From the NCBI RefSeq assembly GCF_001544475.1, contig NZ_FCNW02000002.1, positions 124,001 through 188,000 on the forward strand: a DNA stretch of 64,000 nt, given 5' to 3'. The number at the start of each line of letters is the position of its first letter. Position 1 is the first letter of the stretch. Source of the DNA: Caballeronia humi (GTDB lineage: Bacteria; Pseudomonadota; Gammaproteobacteria; Burkholderiales; Burkholderiaceae). This document shows positions 1 through 8,840 of the stretch, piece by piece. Under the pieces are notes generated by a model that worked only from the letters and a program-made list of their open reading frames with translations, searched no databases and had not been told where the DNA came from. The position numbers and the translations under genes are program-made.

Positions 1-258
1 AAGCATCTCGCCGTAACCCGGCACGATATTGCCGATGTTGCGGCACACGAAGAGCTCGCCGGGACGCGTCTGCGTGATCAGCTCCGGCGACACGCGCGAG
101 TCGGCGCAGGCGATGAAGAGCGTATGCGGCGACTGGTGCGCGGCGAGGCTTTTGAACAGTTCGGCGCTGTCGGGGAAGACGTCGCGGCTGAACTCGTCGG
201 CGCCCTGCAGGAGGTAGAGCAGGTCGTGGTTTTCGCTGCGCGGCTGGGTGTCGGACAT
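1..258 (-). CDS. Beta-carbonic anhydrase, C-terminal part cut off by window edge
   Basis: N-terminal 86 residues of a beta-class carbonic anhydrase (reversible CO2 hydration, zinc-dependent, cytoplasmic). The signature CADSR is at residues 51-55 (Cys51 zinc ligand, the Asp53-Arg55 dyad) and RNIGN follows at 73-77. The second zinc-binding part (HxxC) lies beyond the left edge, so activity cannot be judged. The ATG at 258 begins [10 protein letters not shown] and the frame is open to base 1. The family is certain; the subtype is not. Confidence 0.9.
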   Translation of the reverse strand, partial: MSDTQPRSENHDLLYLLQGADEFSRDVFPDSAELFKSLAAHQSPHTLFIACADSRVSPELITQTRPGELFVCRNIGNIVPGYGEML

Positions 259-366
259 GGGTGGGGCCTTGTCGTGGGGTTCGGCTCAGAAACGGCCGTG
301 GCGATCAAGTGTATTTCAACACGACGATAAGGAACGTGCTTGCAACTTGCAAGTTTTGGCCTGACA

Positions 367-387
367 AAGGCCGGGGTGCCCGGCCTT
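367..387. terminator. Stem-loop terminator between SnoaL-like gene and carbonic anhydrase gene
   Basis: Perfect 9-bp inverted repeat AAGGCCGGG (367-375) and CCCGGCCTT (379-387) with a 3-nt loop. It starts 9 nt past the stop of the minus-strand SnoaL-like gene and is followed on that strand by TTTGTC, a weak U-tract. A rho-independent terminator is the simplest reading. Confidence 0.65.
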
Positions 388-395
388 CGTGATGA

Positions 396-845
396 TCACC
401 CTACACGAATCAGCCTAAGCTGCTGCAGTGCGGTAACGCCGTCGTCCAGACCGATCTCCTCGACGATCCTGCCTTCCTTCAGCCGCAGCACCGTCGTGCC
501 GGTGAAGTGCATCTTGCGCCCGGTCGCCGCTGGCAGCGACCCGGCTTTGAAGTCGCCGAACGCCGGCCCTGTGTGCGTTCCGCCGCCTTCCCACCGGCCG
601 ACGACGTAATCCCCCTCCGCGATGAGTTCGGCCGCGCCCTGGAATTCCAGATCGGGAAAGGCTTGGCGAAACCCGCGCATGAACGCCTTGATGTCATCGT
701 GACCGCGGCGCGGTTCGTGCAGCGAGTATTGGAGGAGCATGTCGGGCACGGCGAGTTCGTCGACGATGTCGAGATTGCAGGTCTTGCCCCAAAAATCAGT
801 GAACCAGCGGCCTACGATTGCCTTGTTGTCGTCTTCCTTGGACAT
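396..845 (-). CDS. SnoaL-like ester cyclase-family protein
   Basis: 149 residues with the make-up of the SnoaL-like polyketide cyclase / NTF2-like superfamily: an amphipathic N-terminus (VGRWFTDFWG), a central segment AFPDLEFQGAAELIAEGDYV, and a strand-rich end (FTGTTVLRLKEGRIVEEIGL). Family members are small cone-shaped cytoplasmic proteins. Most, like this one, occur outside polyketide clusters and have no assigned reaction. The gene stands alone on the minus strand with its own terminator. The product is well supported at fold level only; no substrate can be proposed. Confidence 0.8.
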   Translation of the reverse strand: MSKEDDNKAIVGRWFTDFWGKTCNLDIVDELAVPDMLLQYSLHEPRRGHDDIKAFMRGFRQAFPDLEFQGAAELIAEGDYVVGRWEGGGTHTGPAFGDFKAGSLPAATGRKMHFTGTTVLRLKEGRIVEEIGLDDGVTALQQLRLIRVG

Positions 846-1040
846 GGTGATTTCCTCGAATGGCTGTGTCGAAAGAGAAGCCGGTTGCTTCTCTCAGCGT
901 CGAATGTATCGACGCGACGTGCTGCCGACGCCCCGATTCTTGCGGGGAAATACATATTGATCAGGCAGCAAGAAACGGAGTGTTCGAGGCGCTGTGGAAC
1001 GGTAAGCTGTTTCTTTGCCTTCGCCATAGGGTTGATAGCC

Positions 1041-1262
1041 ATGCGTGTAGTGCTCTGCGCTGTGTTGGTCGCCATGACGGGATCATCGATGGCGCTTGCG
1101 ACGCAGCAGGAAAGCGCCGCATCGGATGCCGAATCGCAGGCGCCGAAGACGCTCAAGGAGCGCCTGGGCGACAAGGCAAGTGACGACCAGCGCGTCGACA
1201 ATTGCAAGGTGCCGGCGGAGCGTCGCGGTTCCAAATCGCGTCCGGAAGGGTGCACGCGTTAG
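1041..1262 (+). CDS. Small predicted exported protein
   Basis: 73 residues. Residues 1-21 (MRVVLCAVLVAMTGSSMALA) look like a Sec signal peptide with an AxA-type cleavage site (ALA/T). The mature part is short and polar and contains a KASDDQRVDNCKVP segment plus a second Cys near the C-terminus (GCTR), so one disulphide is possible. The ATG at 1041 was chosen because it gives the signal peptide; the ribosome-binding site is weak (AGGGT). I do not recognise a named family. A small periplasmic protein is the likely role. Confidence 0.6.
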   Translation: MRVVLCAVLVAMTGSSMALATQQESAASDAESQAPKTLKERLGDKASDDQRVDNCKVPAERRGSKSRPEGCTR

Positions 1263-1385
1263 CTAGTGGCCCGTCCTCGCGCGCCTGAACCGTACATGGT
1301 TCGGCCAAAGCGTTTCATCGACAATCGATCACTGCGCACGCGAGCCGCGTTTCAAGGCTCGTCATCGAACCGATTGGACACTTCC

Positions 1386-2030
1386 ATGACCGCGTTCTTC
1401 ACCGCGAACCTTCTGTTCGCCTGGTCGGCTTATTTCGTCGGTACAGCCAGCCCTGGTCCGAGCAATCTCGCGATCATGTCGATCGCGGCGACCTCCGGCC
1501 GCAAGGCTGCGCTGACGTTCGCCGCCGGCGTCGTCTCGGGATCGTTTTTCTGGGCGACGCTCGCGACGTTAGGGTTATCGGCGACGCTGCTCGCGTGGTC
1601 CGGGTTTCTCGTCGTGGTGAAGGTTTTCGGGGGCGTCTATTTGTTGTGGCTCGCGTTCAGGTCCGGAAAGTCGGCGCTGATGGCGAGGCCTGTCGCCGGT
1701 GCATCACCCGCGAACAAGCAGTCTTTGCGACGGCTCTACACCCGTGGGGCCCTTTTGCATCTGACGAATCCGAAAGCTATCCTCGTGTGGATATCGGTCG
1801 TGGCGCTGGCGTCGCCGGCTCAGGCGAGTCATTCACATATGGCGGCCGTCGTCGGCGGGTGCTTGTGTATCGGCGTGACGGTGTTTGGGAGTTACGCGGC
1901 GCTCTTTTCGACAGCGGCGGCGCGGCGCGGGTATGTGGCGGCTCGCAGGTGGCTGGATGGGTGTCTGGCGATCGTGTTCGGGGTGGCGGGGATTCGGTTG
2001 TTGGGGTCGCAGGTTCAGGATGTAACGTAA
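1386..2030 (+). CDS. LysE/RhtB-family amino-acid exporter
   Basis: 214 residues, normal for the LysE/RhtB family of inner-membrane exporters of amino acids or homoserine lactones. The family N-terminus is clear: an early helix, then GTASPGPSNLAIMSIAATSG (residues 20-39) containing the conserved SPGP motif and the Gly-rich helix. The Gly-rich helix FAAGVVSGSFFW and the TNPKAILVW motif before the last helices are also typical. Five to six membrane segments are visible. The frame is open upstream to 1266, but the ATG at 1386 is preferred because it places the first helix correctly. The substrate cannot be told. Confidence 0.85.
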   Translation: MTAFFTANLLFAWSAYFVGTASPGPSNLAIMSIAATSGRKAALTFAAGVVSGSFFWATLATLGLSATLLAWSGFLVVVKVFGGVYLLWLAFRSGKSALMARPVAGASPANKQSLRRLYTRGALLHLTNPKAILVWISVVALASPAQASHSHMAAVVGGCLCIGVTVFGSYAALFSTAAARRGYVAARRWLDGCLAIVFGVAGIRLLGSQVQDVT

Positions 2031-2105
2031 TAAATAAATTACATTAAAACGAAGATTAAAGTTTGTGTATCGAATACCCGACGTAAAAATCCGCCCCTCA
2101 ATGTT

Positions 2106-2160
2106 GTATATATGTTACTTTAAGTAGATCAAACGACTTAAAGCTGCATATACGTAACAT
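2106..2160. promoter_or_regulatory. AT-rich hipBA promoter/operator candidate
   Basis: An AT-rich 130-bp gap precedes hipB. It holds nested symmetry: CTTTAAGT (2118-2125) pairs with ACTTAAAG (2136-2143), and ATGTTAC (2112-2118) pairs with GTAACAT (2154-2160). GTATATATGTTAC (2106-2118) also recurs in imperfect direct orientation as GCATATACGTAAC (2146-2158). The last arm overlaps the hipB start codon. HipB-type antitoxins repress their own operon through palindromes, so this is the likely operator; that function is inferred. Confidence 0.55.
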
Positions 2161-2518
2161 GACCCTTTCCCAACTTGGCGAGTCTTTTCGCCAGCGCCGT
2201 CTGATTGCGAACCTGACTCAAGGCGAAGTCGCCGAGCGTAGCGGCGTGCCGCGCGTGCGCATCAGCCAGTTCGAAACCGGTGCATTGCCGGAACTGGGCG
2301 CGGTGAAACTGTTGAGCCTTTTCGAGGCAATCGGACTCGAACTCATCGTGCGTCCAGCTGGGCACCAGCGCACGCTCGACGATGTCATCGACGAAACCGA
2401 AACGGATGCCGGCATGAATGCCGAGCCAGCGAGCACGCGCTTACGCGTGCGCCATCCTCGCAAGCAAGCGTCCGAGGTGCTCAAGAGCGTCGCGAAGCCG
2501 CGCAACGCCGAGGCATGA
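2159..2518 (+). CDS. hipB: HipB-like antitoxin, XRE-family DNA-binding protein
   Basis: 119 residues. Residues 5-65 form an XRE/Cro helix-turn-helix domain (FRQRRLIANLTQGEVAERSG, then the recognition helix VPRVRISQFETG). The remaining ~50 residues are polar and basic and end in KQASEVLKSVAKPRNAEA, probably a disordered tail. The stop is one base before the hipA ATG, so the pair should be translationally coupled. In this family HipB neutralises the HipA kinase and represses the operon. The ATG at 2159 sits inside an operator-like palindrome and has no evident Shine-Dalgarno, so a leaderless transcript is possible. Confidence 0.85.
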   Translation: MTLSQLGESFRQRRLIANLTQGEVAERSGVPRVRISQFETGALPELGAVKLLSLFEAIGLELIVRPAGHQRTLDDVIDETETDAGMNAEPASTRLRVRHPRKQASEVLKSVAKPRNAEA

Positions 2519-2519
2519 A

Positions 2520-3851
2520 ATGAGTAAGTCGCCGCTACTCGATGTCTACGCCGACTCGACGCTCGTCGGAACCTTGACGCAGGAAGCGCACGCGGGCGTT
2601 TTCACGTACCTTCCCGACGTCGCCGCGCGCCATCTCGTCTCGTTGCTCATGCCGGTGCGCGCGCAGTCGTACACGTGGCCGAAGGGCCTGCATCCGTTCT
2701 TCCAGATGAATCTTCCGGAAGGATATAAAAAGGACCTGATTCGGCGCTGGCTCGGCGCGCACGCCGACGTAAGCGACATGGGACTGCTGGCGCTTACAGG
2801 TGCCAACGCCATCGGTCGCGTCCAGGTGGTTCCGCACGATACTCGTCTAGAAACGGCGCAATCGCCCGCTGATATGGCGACGCTGCTCGCTTCAACCGAT
2901 TCGCGCGACAATCTTCTGCGGCTTCTTGAAGGCGACATGACGCAGGGTGTCTCCGGCGTGATGCCGAAGGCGCTCGTCAAGCCGGACGAAAAGGCGACCG
3001 TCTGGACCGACGAATTTATCTTGAAGACGGGCTTCGACGACATCCCCTGGCTATCGGTAAATGAATACCTGTGCCTGGAAGTTGCGCGCCATGCTGGCCT
3101 GCGGGCTCCGGAAACCCTGCTGTCGAACGACGGACAGGTGCTGGCCGTTCGCCGGTTCGATCGCGACCGCGACGGGCGTCGGCTCGCATTCGAGGACTTC
3201 TGCTCGCTAAAGGGCATCGATCCGCTGGACAAATATCGCAAGGGAAGTCTCGAAGATCTGGCGAAGCTGACGAGGACGTATGTCAGCGCGGATTTCCTCC
3301 AGGACGCCGTGCGGGATTTGTTCACGCTGCATCTGGTCAACTACGCGCTGCGCAACGCGGACGCGCACATGAAGAACTTCGCGCTCGTCTACGCGAGCCC
3401 TGACGACGTTCGCTTCGCGCCGGCATTCGACATCGTGACCGTCACGATCTATCCGCGATTCCGGCACGACATTCCCGCCCTGCCGTTGAAGGGAAAACGC
3501 GTGTGGGCGTCCGGCAAACTGCTTTATCAGCACGGTGGCGCGTGGCTCGGACTGTCGAGATCGGTCATGTCGGAGTGTGCGGCGCGCGTCGAGGCCGCCG
3601 TCCAGAAGGTGCTGCCGCAAGTGGCCGAATACGCCGAGCGCTTCCCCGGCTTTCGCGACATCGCCAAGCTCATGCTCGATGCATGGGCGCAGGGCCTCGA
3701 AGACATCAAGCCCGATGCGAAGCCAGGGACGGGCGTGCCGGCGCCGTTGCGCGAGCAGGCAGGGCTTTCCGGCTCCGACGGTGTACGGCGCAAGAAGGAG
3801 CTGAATCCGTACGCGAACCCGGACGGGCCGTTCGGACATAAAGCGAGATAA
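2520..3851 (+). CDS. hipA: HipA-family serine/threonine kinase toxin
   Basis: 443 residues, full length for HipA. Residues 1-100 match the N-terminal subdomain 1 ([14 protein letters not shown]). GVSGVMPK at 143-150 matches the Ser-containing ejectable loop or P-loop, FILK (Lys169) the ATP-binding lysine, NADAHMKNF at 279-287 the catalytic loop (Asp281), and PAFDIV (Asp304) the metal-binding Asp. All key residues are present, so the kinase looks active. Known HipA toxins phosphorylate a tRNA synthetase and cause growth arrest or persistence; the target here is unknown. It follows hipB with a 1-nt gap. The C-terminal 45 residues are polar. Confidence 0.9.
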   Translation: MSKSPLLDVYADSTLVGTLTQEAHAGVFTYLPDVAARHLVSLLMPVRAQSYTWPKGLHPFFQMNLPEGYKKDLIRRWLGAHADVSDMGLLALTGANAIGRVQVVPHDTRLETAQSPADMATLLASTDSRDNLLRLLEGDMTQGVSGVMPKALVKPDEKATVWTDEFILKTGFDDIPWLSVNEYLCLEVARHAGLRAPETLLSNDGQVLAVRRFDRDRDGRRLAFEDFCSLKGIDPLDKYRKGSLEDLAKLTRTYVSADFLQDAVRDLFTLHLVNYALRNADAHMKNFALVYASPDDVRFAPAFDIVTVTIYPRFRHDIPALPLKGKRVWASGKLLYQHGGAWLGLSRSVMSECAARVEAAVQKVLPQVAEYAERFPGFRDIAKLMLDAWAQGLEDIKPDAKPGTGVPAPLREQAGLSGSDGVRRKKELNPYANPDGPFGHKAR

Positions 3852-3915
3852 AGGACAACAGAGCGCGGCGGCCCCCAATTTACCTTCCACCACCCCCTCC
3901 CCGCCGCCCATCCCC

Positions 3916-3936
3916 AAATTCAGGCAAAATTCAGGG
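3916..3936 (+). repeat. Direct repeat in the icd upstream region
   Basis: AAATTCAGG occurs at 3916-3924 and again at 3927-3935, an 11-bp period (about one helical turn) inside an otherwise C-rich gap. It lies ~70 bp upstream of icd and could be a regulator site. No protein can be assigned. Confidence 0.35.
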
Positions 3937-4003
3937 TTTAGCGCCGGACTTCGGTCCTGCCGCCGCCCGCGGCCCCATCCCGCCTTCAACCCTGAGACCT
4001 GCG

Positions 4004-6241
4004 ATGAGTACCCAGCAACCGACCATCATCTACACCCTCACCGACGAAGCCCCGCTGCTCGCGACCAGCGCCTTCCTGCCGATCATCCGCACGTTCACCG
4101 CGCCGGCCGGGATCAACGTCGAGACGAGCGACATCTCGGTGGCAGGCCGCATTCTCGGCGAATTCCCTGAGTTCCTGACCGAAGCGCAGCGCGTGCCCGA
4201 CAACCTCAAGGAACTCGGCCGCCTGACGCTCCTGCCCGACACCAACATCATCAAGCTGCCCAACATCAGCGCTTCCGTGCACCAGTTGATCGGCGCGATC
4301 AAGGAATTGCAGAACAAAGGCTACAAAATCCCGGATTTCCCTGAAGAGCCGAAAACCGACGCCGAAAAGGCCATCCGTCAGCGCTATTCGAAGTGCCTCG
4401 GCAGCGCGGTGAACCCGGTGCTGCGCGAAGGCAATTCGGACCGCCGCGCGCCCGGCGCAGTCAAGAACTACGCGCGCAAGAACCCGCACAGCATGGGCGA
4501 GTGGAGCATGGCGTCGCGCACGCACGTCGCGCACATGAAGCATGGCGACTTCTATCACGGCGAAAAGTCGATGACGCTCGACCGCGCCCGCGACGTCAAA
4601 ATGGAACTCGTCACGAAGAGCGGCAAGACGATCGTGCTGAAGCCGAAGGTCGCGCTGCAGGAAGGCGAGATCATCGACAGCATGTTCATGAGCAAGCAAG
4701 CCCTCTGCGACTTCTACGAAGAGCAGATGGAAGACGCGCGCAAGACCGACGTGATGCTCTCGCTGCACGTCAAGGCGACGATGATGAAGGTTTCGCACCC
4801 GATCGTCTTCGGCCACGCCGTCAAGATCTTCTACAAGGACGCGTTCGACAAGCACGGCAAGCTCTTCGAAGAACTCGGCGTGAACGTGAACAACGGTCTC
4901 GTCAATCTGTACGACAAGCTCGAAACGCTGCCGAGTTCGAAGCGCGAGGAAATCATCCGCGACCTGCACGCGTGCCATGAGCATCGTCCGGAACTCGCGA
5001 TGGTCGATTCGGCGAAGGGCATCTCGAACCTGCACGCGCCGAACGACGTGATCGTCGATGCATCGATGCCGGCGATGATCCGCATCGGCGGCAAGATGTG
5101 GGGCGCCGACGGCCGGCCGAAGGACACGAAGGCCGTGATTCCGGAGAGCACGTTCGCGCGCATCTATCAGGAAGTGATCAACTTCTGCAAGACCAACGGC
5201 AACTTTGATCCCGCCACGATGGGCACGGTGCCGAACGTCGGCCTGATGGCGCAGCAAGCCGAGGAATACGGCTCGCACGACAAGACCTTTGAAGTGGCGG
5301 AAACGGGCGAGGCGCGCATCGTCGATCTCGCCACCGGTGAAGTGCTGCTCGTGCAGAACGTCGAAGAAGGCGACATCTGGCGCATGTGTCAGGTGAAGGA
5401 CGCGCCGATCCGCGACTGGGTGAAGCTCGCCGTCGCGCGCGCGCGCAACTCGGGCATGCCGGCGCTGTTCTGGCTCGACCCGTATCGTCCGCACGAAGCC
5501 GAACTGATCAAGAAGGTCGAAACGTACCTCAAGGATCACGACACTAACGGCCTCGACATCCAGATCATGTCGCAGGTGCGCGCGATGCGTTACACGCTCG
5601 AACGCGTGATTCGCGGCCTCGACACGATTTCGGTGACCGGCAATATCCTGCGCGACTACCTCACAGACCTTTTCCCGATCATGGAACTCGGCACGAGCGC
5701 GAAGATGCTCTCCATCGTTCCGCTGATGGCGGGCGGCGGCATGTACGAAACCGGTGCGGGCGGCTCGGCGCCGAAGCATGTGAAGCAACTGGTCGAGGAA
5801 AACCATCTGCGCTGGGATTCGCTCGGCGAGTTCCTGGCGCTGGCGGTGTCGCTGGAAGACCTCGGCATCAAGACCGGCAACGCGAAGGCCAAGGTTCTCG
5901 CGAAAACACTGGATGCCGCGACTGGCAAGCTGCTTGAGAACAACAAGAATCCGTCGCCGAAGACCGGCCAGCTCGATAACCGCGGCAGCCAGTTCTACCT
6001 CGCGATGTACTGGGCGCAGGAACTCGCCGCGCAAACCGACGACGCCGAACTCGCCAGGCAATTCGCGCCGCTCGCGAAGCAGTTGACTGCGAACGAGCAG
6101 GCAATCGTCGCGGAACTGGCGGAAGTGCAGGGCAAGGAAGCCGATATCGGCGGCTATTACAAGCCGGACTTCGACAAGCTCGCCACTGTAATGCGTCCGA
6201 GCAAGACGCTGAACGAGGCGCTCGCTTCGGTCCAGCATTAA
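4004..6241 (+). CDS. icd: NADP-dependent isocitrate dehydrogenase, monomeric type
   Basis: 745 residues, the size of the ~80-kDa monomeric IDH family rather than the ~420-residue dimeric enzyme. It catalyses oxidative decarboxylation of isocitrate to 2-oxoglutarate in the TCA cycle with NADP. Family hallmarks are [20 protein letters not shown] at the N-terminus, the substrate-binding segment [12 protein letters not shown] (137-148), [15 protein letters not shown], and the C-terminal [14 protein letters not shown] and [14 protein letters not shown] blocks. No catalytic part is missing. It stands alone, with a 150-nt upstream gap and a strong terminator at 6259. Confidence 0.97.
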   Translation: MSTQQPTIIYTLTDEAPLLATSAFLPIIRTFTAPAGINVETSDISVAGRILGEFPEFLTEAQRVPDNLKELGRLTLLPDTNIIKLPNISASVHQLIGAIKELQNKGYKIPDFPEEPKTDAEKAIRQRYSKCLGSAVNPVLREGNSDRRAPGAVKNYARKNPHSMGEWSMASRTHVAHMKHGDFYHGEKSMTLDRARDVKMELVTKSGKTIVLKPKVALQEGEIIDSMFMSKQALCDFYEEQMEDARKTDVMLSLHVKATMMKVSHPIVFGHAVKIFYKDAFDKHGKLFEELGVNVNNGLVNLYDKLETLPSSKREEIIRDLHACHEHRPELAMVDSAKGISNLHAPNDVIVDASMPAMIRIGGKMWGADGRPKDTKAVIPESTFARIYQEVINFCKTNGNFDPATMGTVPNVGLMAQQAEEYGSHDKTFEVAETGEARIVDLATGEVLLVQNVEEGDIWRMCQVKDAPIRDWVKLAVARARNSGMPALFWLDPYRPHEAELIKKVETYLKDHDTNGLDIQIMSQVRAMRYTLERVIRGLDTISVTGNILRDYLTDLFPIMELGTSAKMLSIVPLMAGGGMYETGAGGSAPKHVKQLVEENHLRWDSLGEFLALAVSLEDLGIKTGNAKAKVLAKTLDAATGKLLENNKNPSPKTGQLDNRGSQFYLAMYWAQELAAQTDDAELARQFAPLAKQLTANEQAIVAELAEVQGKEADIGGYYKPDFDKLATVMRPSKTLNEALASVQH

Positions 6242-6258
6242 GCTTTCTTCAAGCTAAA

Positions 6259-6300
6259 GACGCGCTGTGCAACGCAGCGCGTCCGTTATTTTTTATAACG
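6259..6300. terminator. Bidirectional terminator after icd
   Basis: GACGCGCTG (6259-6267) pairs perfectly with CAGCGCGTC (6275-6283). A second inverted repeat follows directly, CGTTAT-TTTTT-ATAACG (6284-6300), which supplies the T-run for icd and overlaps the last codons of the convergent minus-strand gene. The arrangement can stop transcription from both sides. Confidence 0.8.
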
Positions 6301-6963
6301 CAGCCACACCGCGTCATGCCCGGCCTTCTCGACCGATTCGAGCTTGAGATAGGCCGGCGCTTTCCACTTCTCCATCGGAACCTCGAACGACGACGGATGT
6401 TCGTCGCGTGAATCGACGAGCGGCAGAATCAGCACGCTCACTTCATCGACGAGTCCCGCGTTGACGAACGCGCCGCTCACGTGCGAGCCGCCTTCGACGA
6501 TCAGCTTCTTCACGCCCAACTCACGCGCAAGCGTATCGACGACCACCGCCAGATCGATATCCTTCTTGCCGCCGAACACATACGACACGCCGATCGATTG
6601 CAGATACGCGAGGAAATCGTCGGGGACTTCTTCGGCCAGCACTTCGATCACATGCGATTTCAGCGCCGTGTTGCTCTTCCACGCGACACGTCCTTGCGGA
6701 TCGATCGAGATCGCATACTGCGAGGCGTCGCGTTCGACGAAGTAATCCGTGCGCGGGACCGGCGATTTCGCGAGACCCTTCGGATAATCCTTGCCGTGCG
6801 AGATTTCCTGCATCGTCACCCGGCCGCAAATCCAGCCATCGGCTTCGAAGGTGGCGGCGGTGCTTTCGTAGAGATCGCTGGCGTAGTCGAGATTCCAGCC
6901 GTCGGTGAGACTGCGGCCGTCGATCGACGACATCATGTGCGCGACGATGTAAGGCTTCATCAT
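6286..6963 (-). CDS. RibD C-terminal / dihydrofolate reductase-fold protein
   Basis: 225 residues of the RibD C-terminal/DHFR-fold family, NADPH-dependent reductases of pyrimidine-type substrates. Visible family elements are YIVAHMMSSIDGRSLTDGW near the start, the GRVTMQE segment, and the nucleotide-binding KKLIVEGGSHVSGAFVNAGL, where VEGG is the hallmark. There is no N-terminal RibD deaminase domain, so this is a stand-alone reductase, often annotated as a dihydrofolate reductase family protein; riboflavin synthesis should not be assumed. Start at 6963 (MMKPYIV) follows AGGGAGCACACC; the next ATG at 6960 is equally possible. It is monocistronic, with its stop inside the shared terminator. 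Confidence 0.82.
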   Translation of the reverse strand: MMKPYIVAHMMSSIDGRSLTDGWNLDYASDLYESTAATFEADGWICGRVTMQEISHGKDYPKGLAKSPVPRTDYFVERDASQYAISIDPQGRVAWKSNTALKSHVIEVLAEEVPDDFLAYLQSIGVSYVFGGKKDIDLAVVVDTLARELGVKKLIVEGGSHVSGAFVNAGLVDEVSVLILPLVDSRDEHPSSFEVPMEKWKAPAYLKLESVEKAGHDAVWLRYKK

Positions 6964-7314
6964 GGTGTGCTCCCTGCTGAAAAAACCAATCCAGCAGCAA
7001 GACGCGTACCCCGCGTCAGCACCAGACGACGCGGTCATACCCCACGGTGCGTCGAAAAACGTGACGCTCGCCCCACGTCGTGTACTCCATGTACGCACAC
7101 TCCAGCACTACGATCCAATTACGCAGCATCATCGACGTTCTCCTCGTGCGTGCCGGATTTCGACACAAACCCAGTCTACGAAACCAGCAAGGCAGACCAT
7201 CGGGCGAACAAGCGCCTCAGTCGGGCTCAGTTCGACGCACGAGAGGGGACGGGCGGCACGTTGACCGCCTCAAGAGGAGCAATTACGGGAGTTCCGACCG
7301 AAGCCGGAGGACCG
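6964..7314. other. 351-bp intergenic region
   Basis: Lies between the start of the RibD-like gene (minus) and the stop of the DUF1488 gene (minus). It should hold the promoter of the former. Short open frames on both strands lack ribosome-binding sites and family features, and I see no gene in it. The only structure noted is the hairpin at its right end. Confidence 0.5.
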
Positions 7315-7329
7315 TCACACGGACGGTCC
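7309..7329 (-). terminator. Hairpin overlapping the DUF1488 stop
   Basis: GGACCGTC (7309-7316) pairs with GACGGTCC (7322-7329) around ACACG; the stop codon is in the stem. No U-tract follows on the minus strand, so it may protect the mRNA 3' end rather than terminate transcription. Confidence 0.45.
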
Positions 7330-7587
7330 CTTGAAGTCGCTGCTTTCGAGTTCGACGGACTGTCCGCCGTTGTGTTCCAGCACGCGCTTGGCCGCTTCCT
7401 CGATGCGCATGCGGCTGCCTTCGAATGTGCTCAGGAGCGAGTGAGAGGACGTGCCTTCGTTGCCGAAGTGATCGTTGAGCGCATCGAGCGACACGCTGCA
7501 CCAGACCTCGCGACCTTCAACGTTGGCCTCGAAAGCAACGCGCGAAGCGGCTACGACGTGGCGTCGGCCGCTGAATTCAATGGTCAT
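7315..7587 (-). CDS. DUF1488 family protein
   Basis: 90 residues. The pattern of an N-terminal FSGRRHVVAASRVAFEANVE, a VWCSVSLDALNDHFG centre, and a C-terminal helix RIEEAAKRVLEHN matches DUF1488, small cytoplasmic proteins common in Burkholderia with no known function. The ATG at 7587 has an excellent ribosome-binding site (AAGGAGAG, 6 nt upstream). It is a single-gene unit with the terminator-like hairpin at its stop. The family call is fairly firm; the function is unknown. Confidence 0.75.
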   Translation of the reverse strand: MTIEFSGRRHVVAASRVAFEANVEGREVWCSVSLDALNDHFGNEGTSSHSLLSTFEGSRMRIEEAAKRVLEHNGGQSVELESSDFKGPSV

Positions 7588-7793
7588 GTTTGCTCTCCTT
7601 GGTTGAGTCGCAAGGGGTCCGACAGCATGGGACGTGCCAGCGTCGGCACGCTTGCGGCTCTCAGGTACAGGCACGGACGCGAAGGGCGTCTTTACCGATT
7701 ATAGGAGTCGGAGAGGATTTGCACCGAAAGGGACGTATCGCGGGCGCTTCTACGCAATGACTGCGCGGCGGGCGCTGGCAATAGTGAAACGAT

Positions 7794-7817
7794 GGCGGAG
7801 GCGTGTGAGCCTCCGCC
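7794..7817 (-). terminator. Terminator of the CBS-domain gene
   Basis: Perfect 9-bp stem GGCGGAGGC (7794-7802) and GCCTCCGCC (7809-7817) with a 6-nt loop, 9 nt past the CBS gene stop. ATCGTTTCA follows on the minus strand, a short U-tract. Confidence 0.65.
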
Positions 7818-7825
7818 GCGGGACC

Positions 7826-8332
7826 TCAGGAAAGGCTGGTCGCAAACGCATGCGGCAACGACGCCCGCCTCGTCAGCGTCGATACCCCCGCATCGTGACT
7901 CTCGCCACGCACGTACGTCTGCAACTGATCGATCGCGAATTGCTGTTCGTCGATGAGGTTCTTCACCAGATCCCCGATCGATACCATCCCGGCCAGTTGC
8001 CCGCCGTCGATCACCGGCAGATGCCGGATGCGATGCGCGTTCATCAGCGCCATGCAATCATCGGTGCTCTGACCGGGGCGCACATAACGCAGCGCGCGCG
8101 ACATGATGTCGGCCACCGCCGTGTTCCGCGACGACCTTTCCAGCAGCACCACTTTCCTCGCATAGTCACGCTCGGTCACGATGCCGCGAACCGCCGCGCC
8201 CTCGGTCACCACCAGCGCGCCGATACCGTGCCGCGACATGACTTCGATCGCCTCGTAGACGCTCGCCGCCACGTCGATCGTATGAACCGATACATCGGTC
8301 TTCGCATTCAACAGTTGCCTGACAGTTGCCAT
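7826..8332 (-). CDS. Tandem CBS-domain protein
   Basis: 168 residues made of two CBS domains. The first is at about 1-65 (VYEAIEVMSRHGIGALVVTE, then GIVTERDYARKVVL) and the second at about 72-130 (TDDCMALMNAHRIRHLPVID, then LAGMVSIGDLVKNLI). No other domain is present. Stand-alone CBS pairs bind adenine nucleotides and act as cytoplasmic energy or redox sensors; no partner is encoded here apart from the zinc-ribbon gene 54 nt upstream on the same strand, with which it may form an operon. The serine/threonine-rich tail (RRASLPHAFATSLS) is not conserved in the fold. Confidence 0.88.
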   Translation of the reverse strand: MATVRQLLNAKTDVSVHTIDVAASVYEAIEVMSRHGIGALVVTEGAAVRGIVTERDYARKVVLLERSSRNTAVADIMSRALRYVRPGQSTDDCMALMNAHRIRHLPVIDGGQLAGMVSIGDLVKNLIDEQQFAIDQLQTYVRGESHDAGVSTLTRRASLPHAFATSLS

Positions 8333-8386
8333 CTTCTGAGCTCCGTATTAAAGATCAACTTCAAAATTTCGCTTCGCTGTTTACCC

Positions 8387-8710
8387 TTAGCCGAAGTCGA
8401 ACAGTTCATTGAGCAGCGATTTTTTCTTCCTGTACGGCTGATGCCGCTGGTCGCGATGGCCCTTGTAGCCGTCATCGCGCGAGCCCCAGTCGGCGCGGCG
8501 TTCGCGCTCGCCGTATTGCGTATGTTCGAAGCGTTCGCGTGGCACTTGCTTGTTGCTTTGTGCAACAGCGTTTTCCTCGATGCGCGCGAGCAGCTTGTCG
8601 AGTTCCCCGCGATCAAGCCAGATTCCGCGGCACGTCCCGCAGTAGTCGATTTCGATGCCTTCCCGCTCGCTCATCAGGAGATCCGGGGTCTTGCAGACAG
8701 GACATTTCAT
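8387..8710 (-). CDS. TFIIB-type zinc-ribbon protein
   Basis: 107 residues. Residues 1-45 are a compact zf-TFIIB-like ribbon: MKCPVC, then about 15 residues, then YCGTCRGIWLDRGELDKLL, with four Cys for one zinc. The rest is a highly charged His/Arg-rich tail ending in KKKSLLNELFDFG, a common end in this family. The ATG at 8710 is preferred since AAGGA lies ~10 nt upstream; an alternative ATG at 8719 sits too close to the same site, and the longer frame to 8851 lacks support. The function is unknown. It lies upstream of the CBS gene on the same strand. Confidence 0.8.
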   Translation of the reverse strand: MKCPVCKTPDLLMSEREGIEIDYCGTCRGIWLDRGELDKLLARIEENAVAQSNKQVPRERFEHTQYGERERRADWGSRDDGYKGHRDQRHQPYRKKKSLLNELFDFG

Positions 8711-8840
8711 CTCGGTCATTTCCTTCAATTGGCTTACGACAGTCACCAATGTATCGAAATCGCCTGTGATATAAAACTCGTATTTACGCTCTATTTCATT
8801 CGAGAAAACCGATGAATGGTGCGGACGCACGGAGGCTGCC

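Noticed and set aside
3986..6238. A 750-codon open frame antisense to icd
   Set aside because: Arg/Leu/His-rich shadow of the icd codon pattern; no family features or ribosome-binding site.
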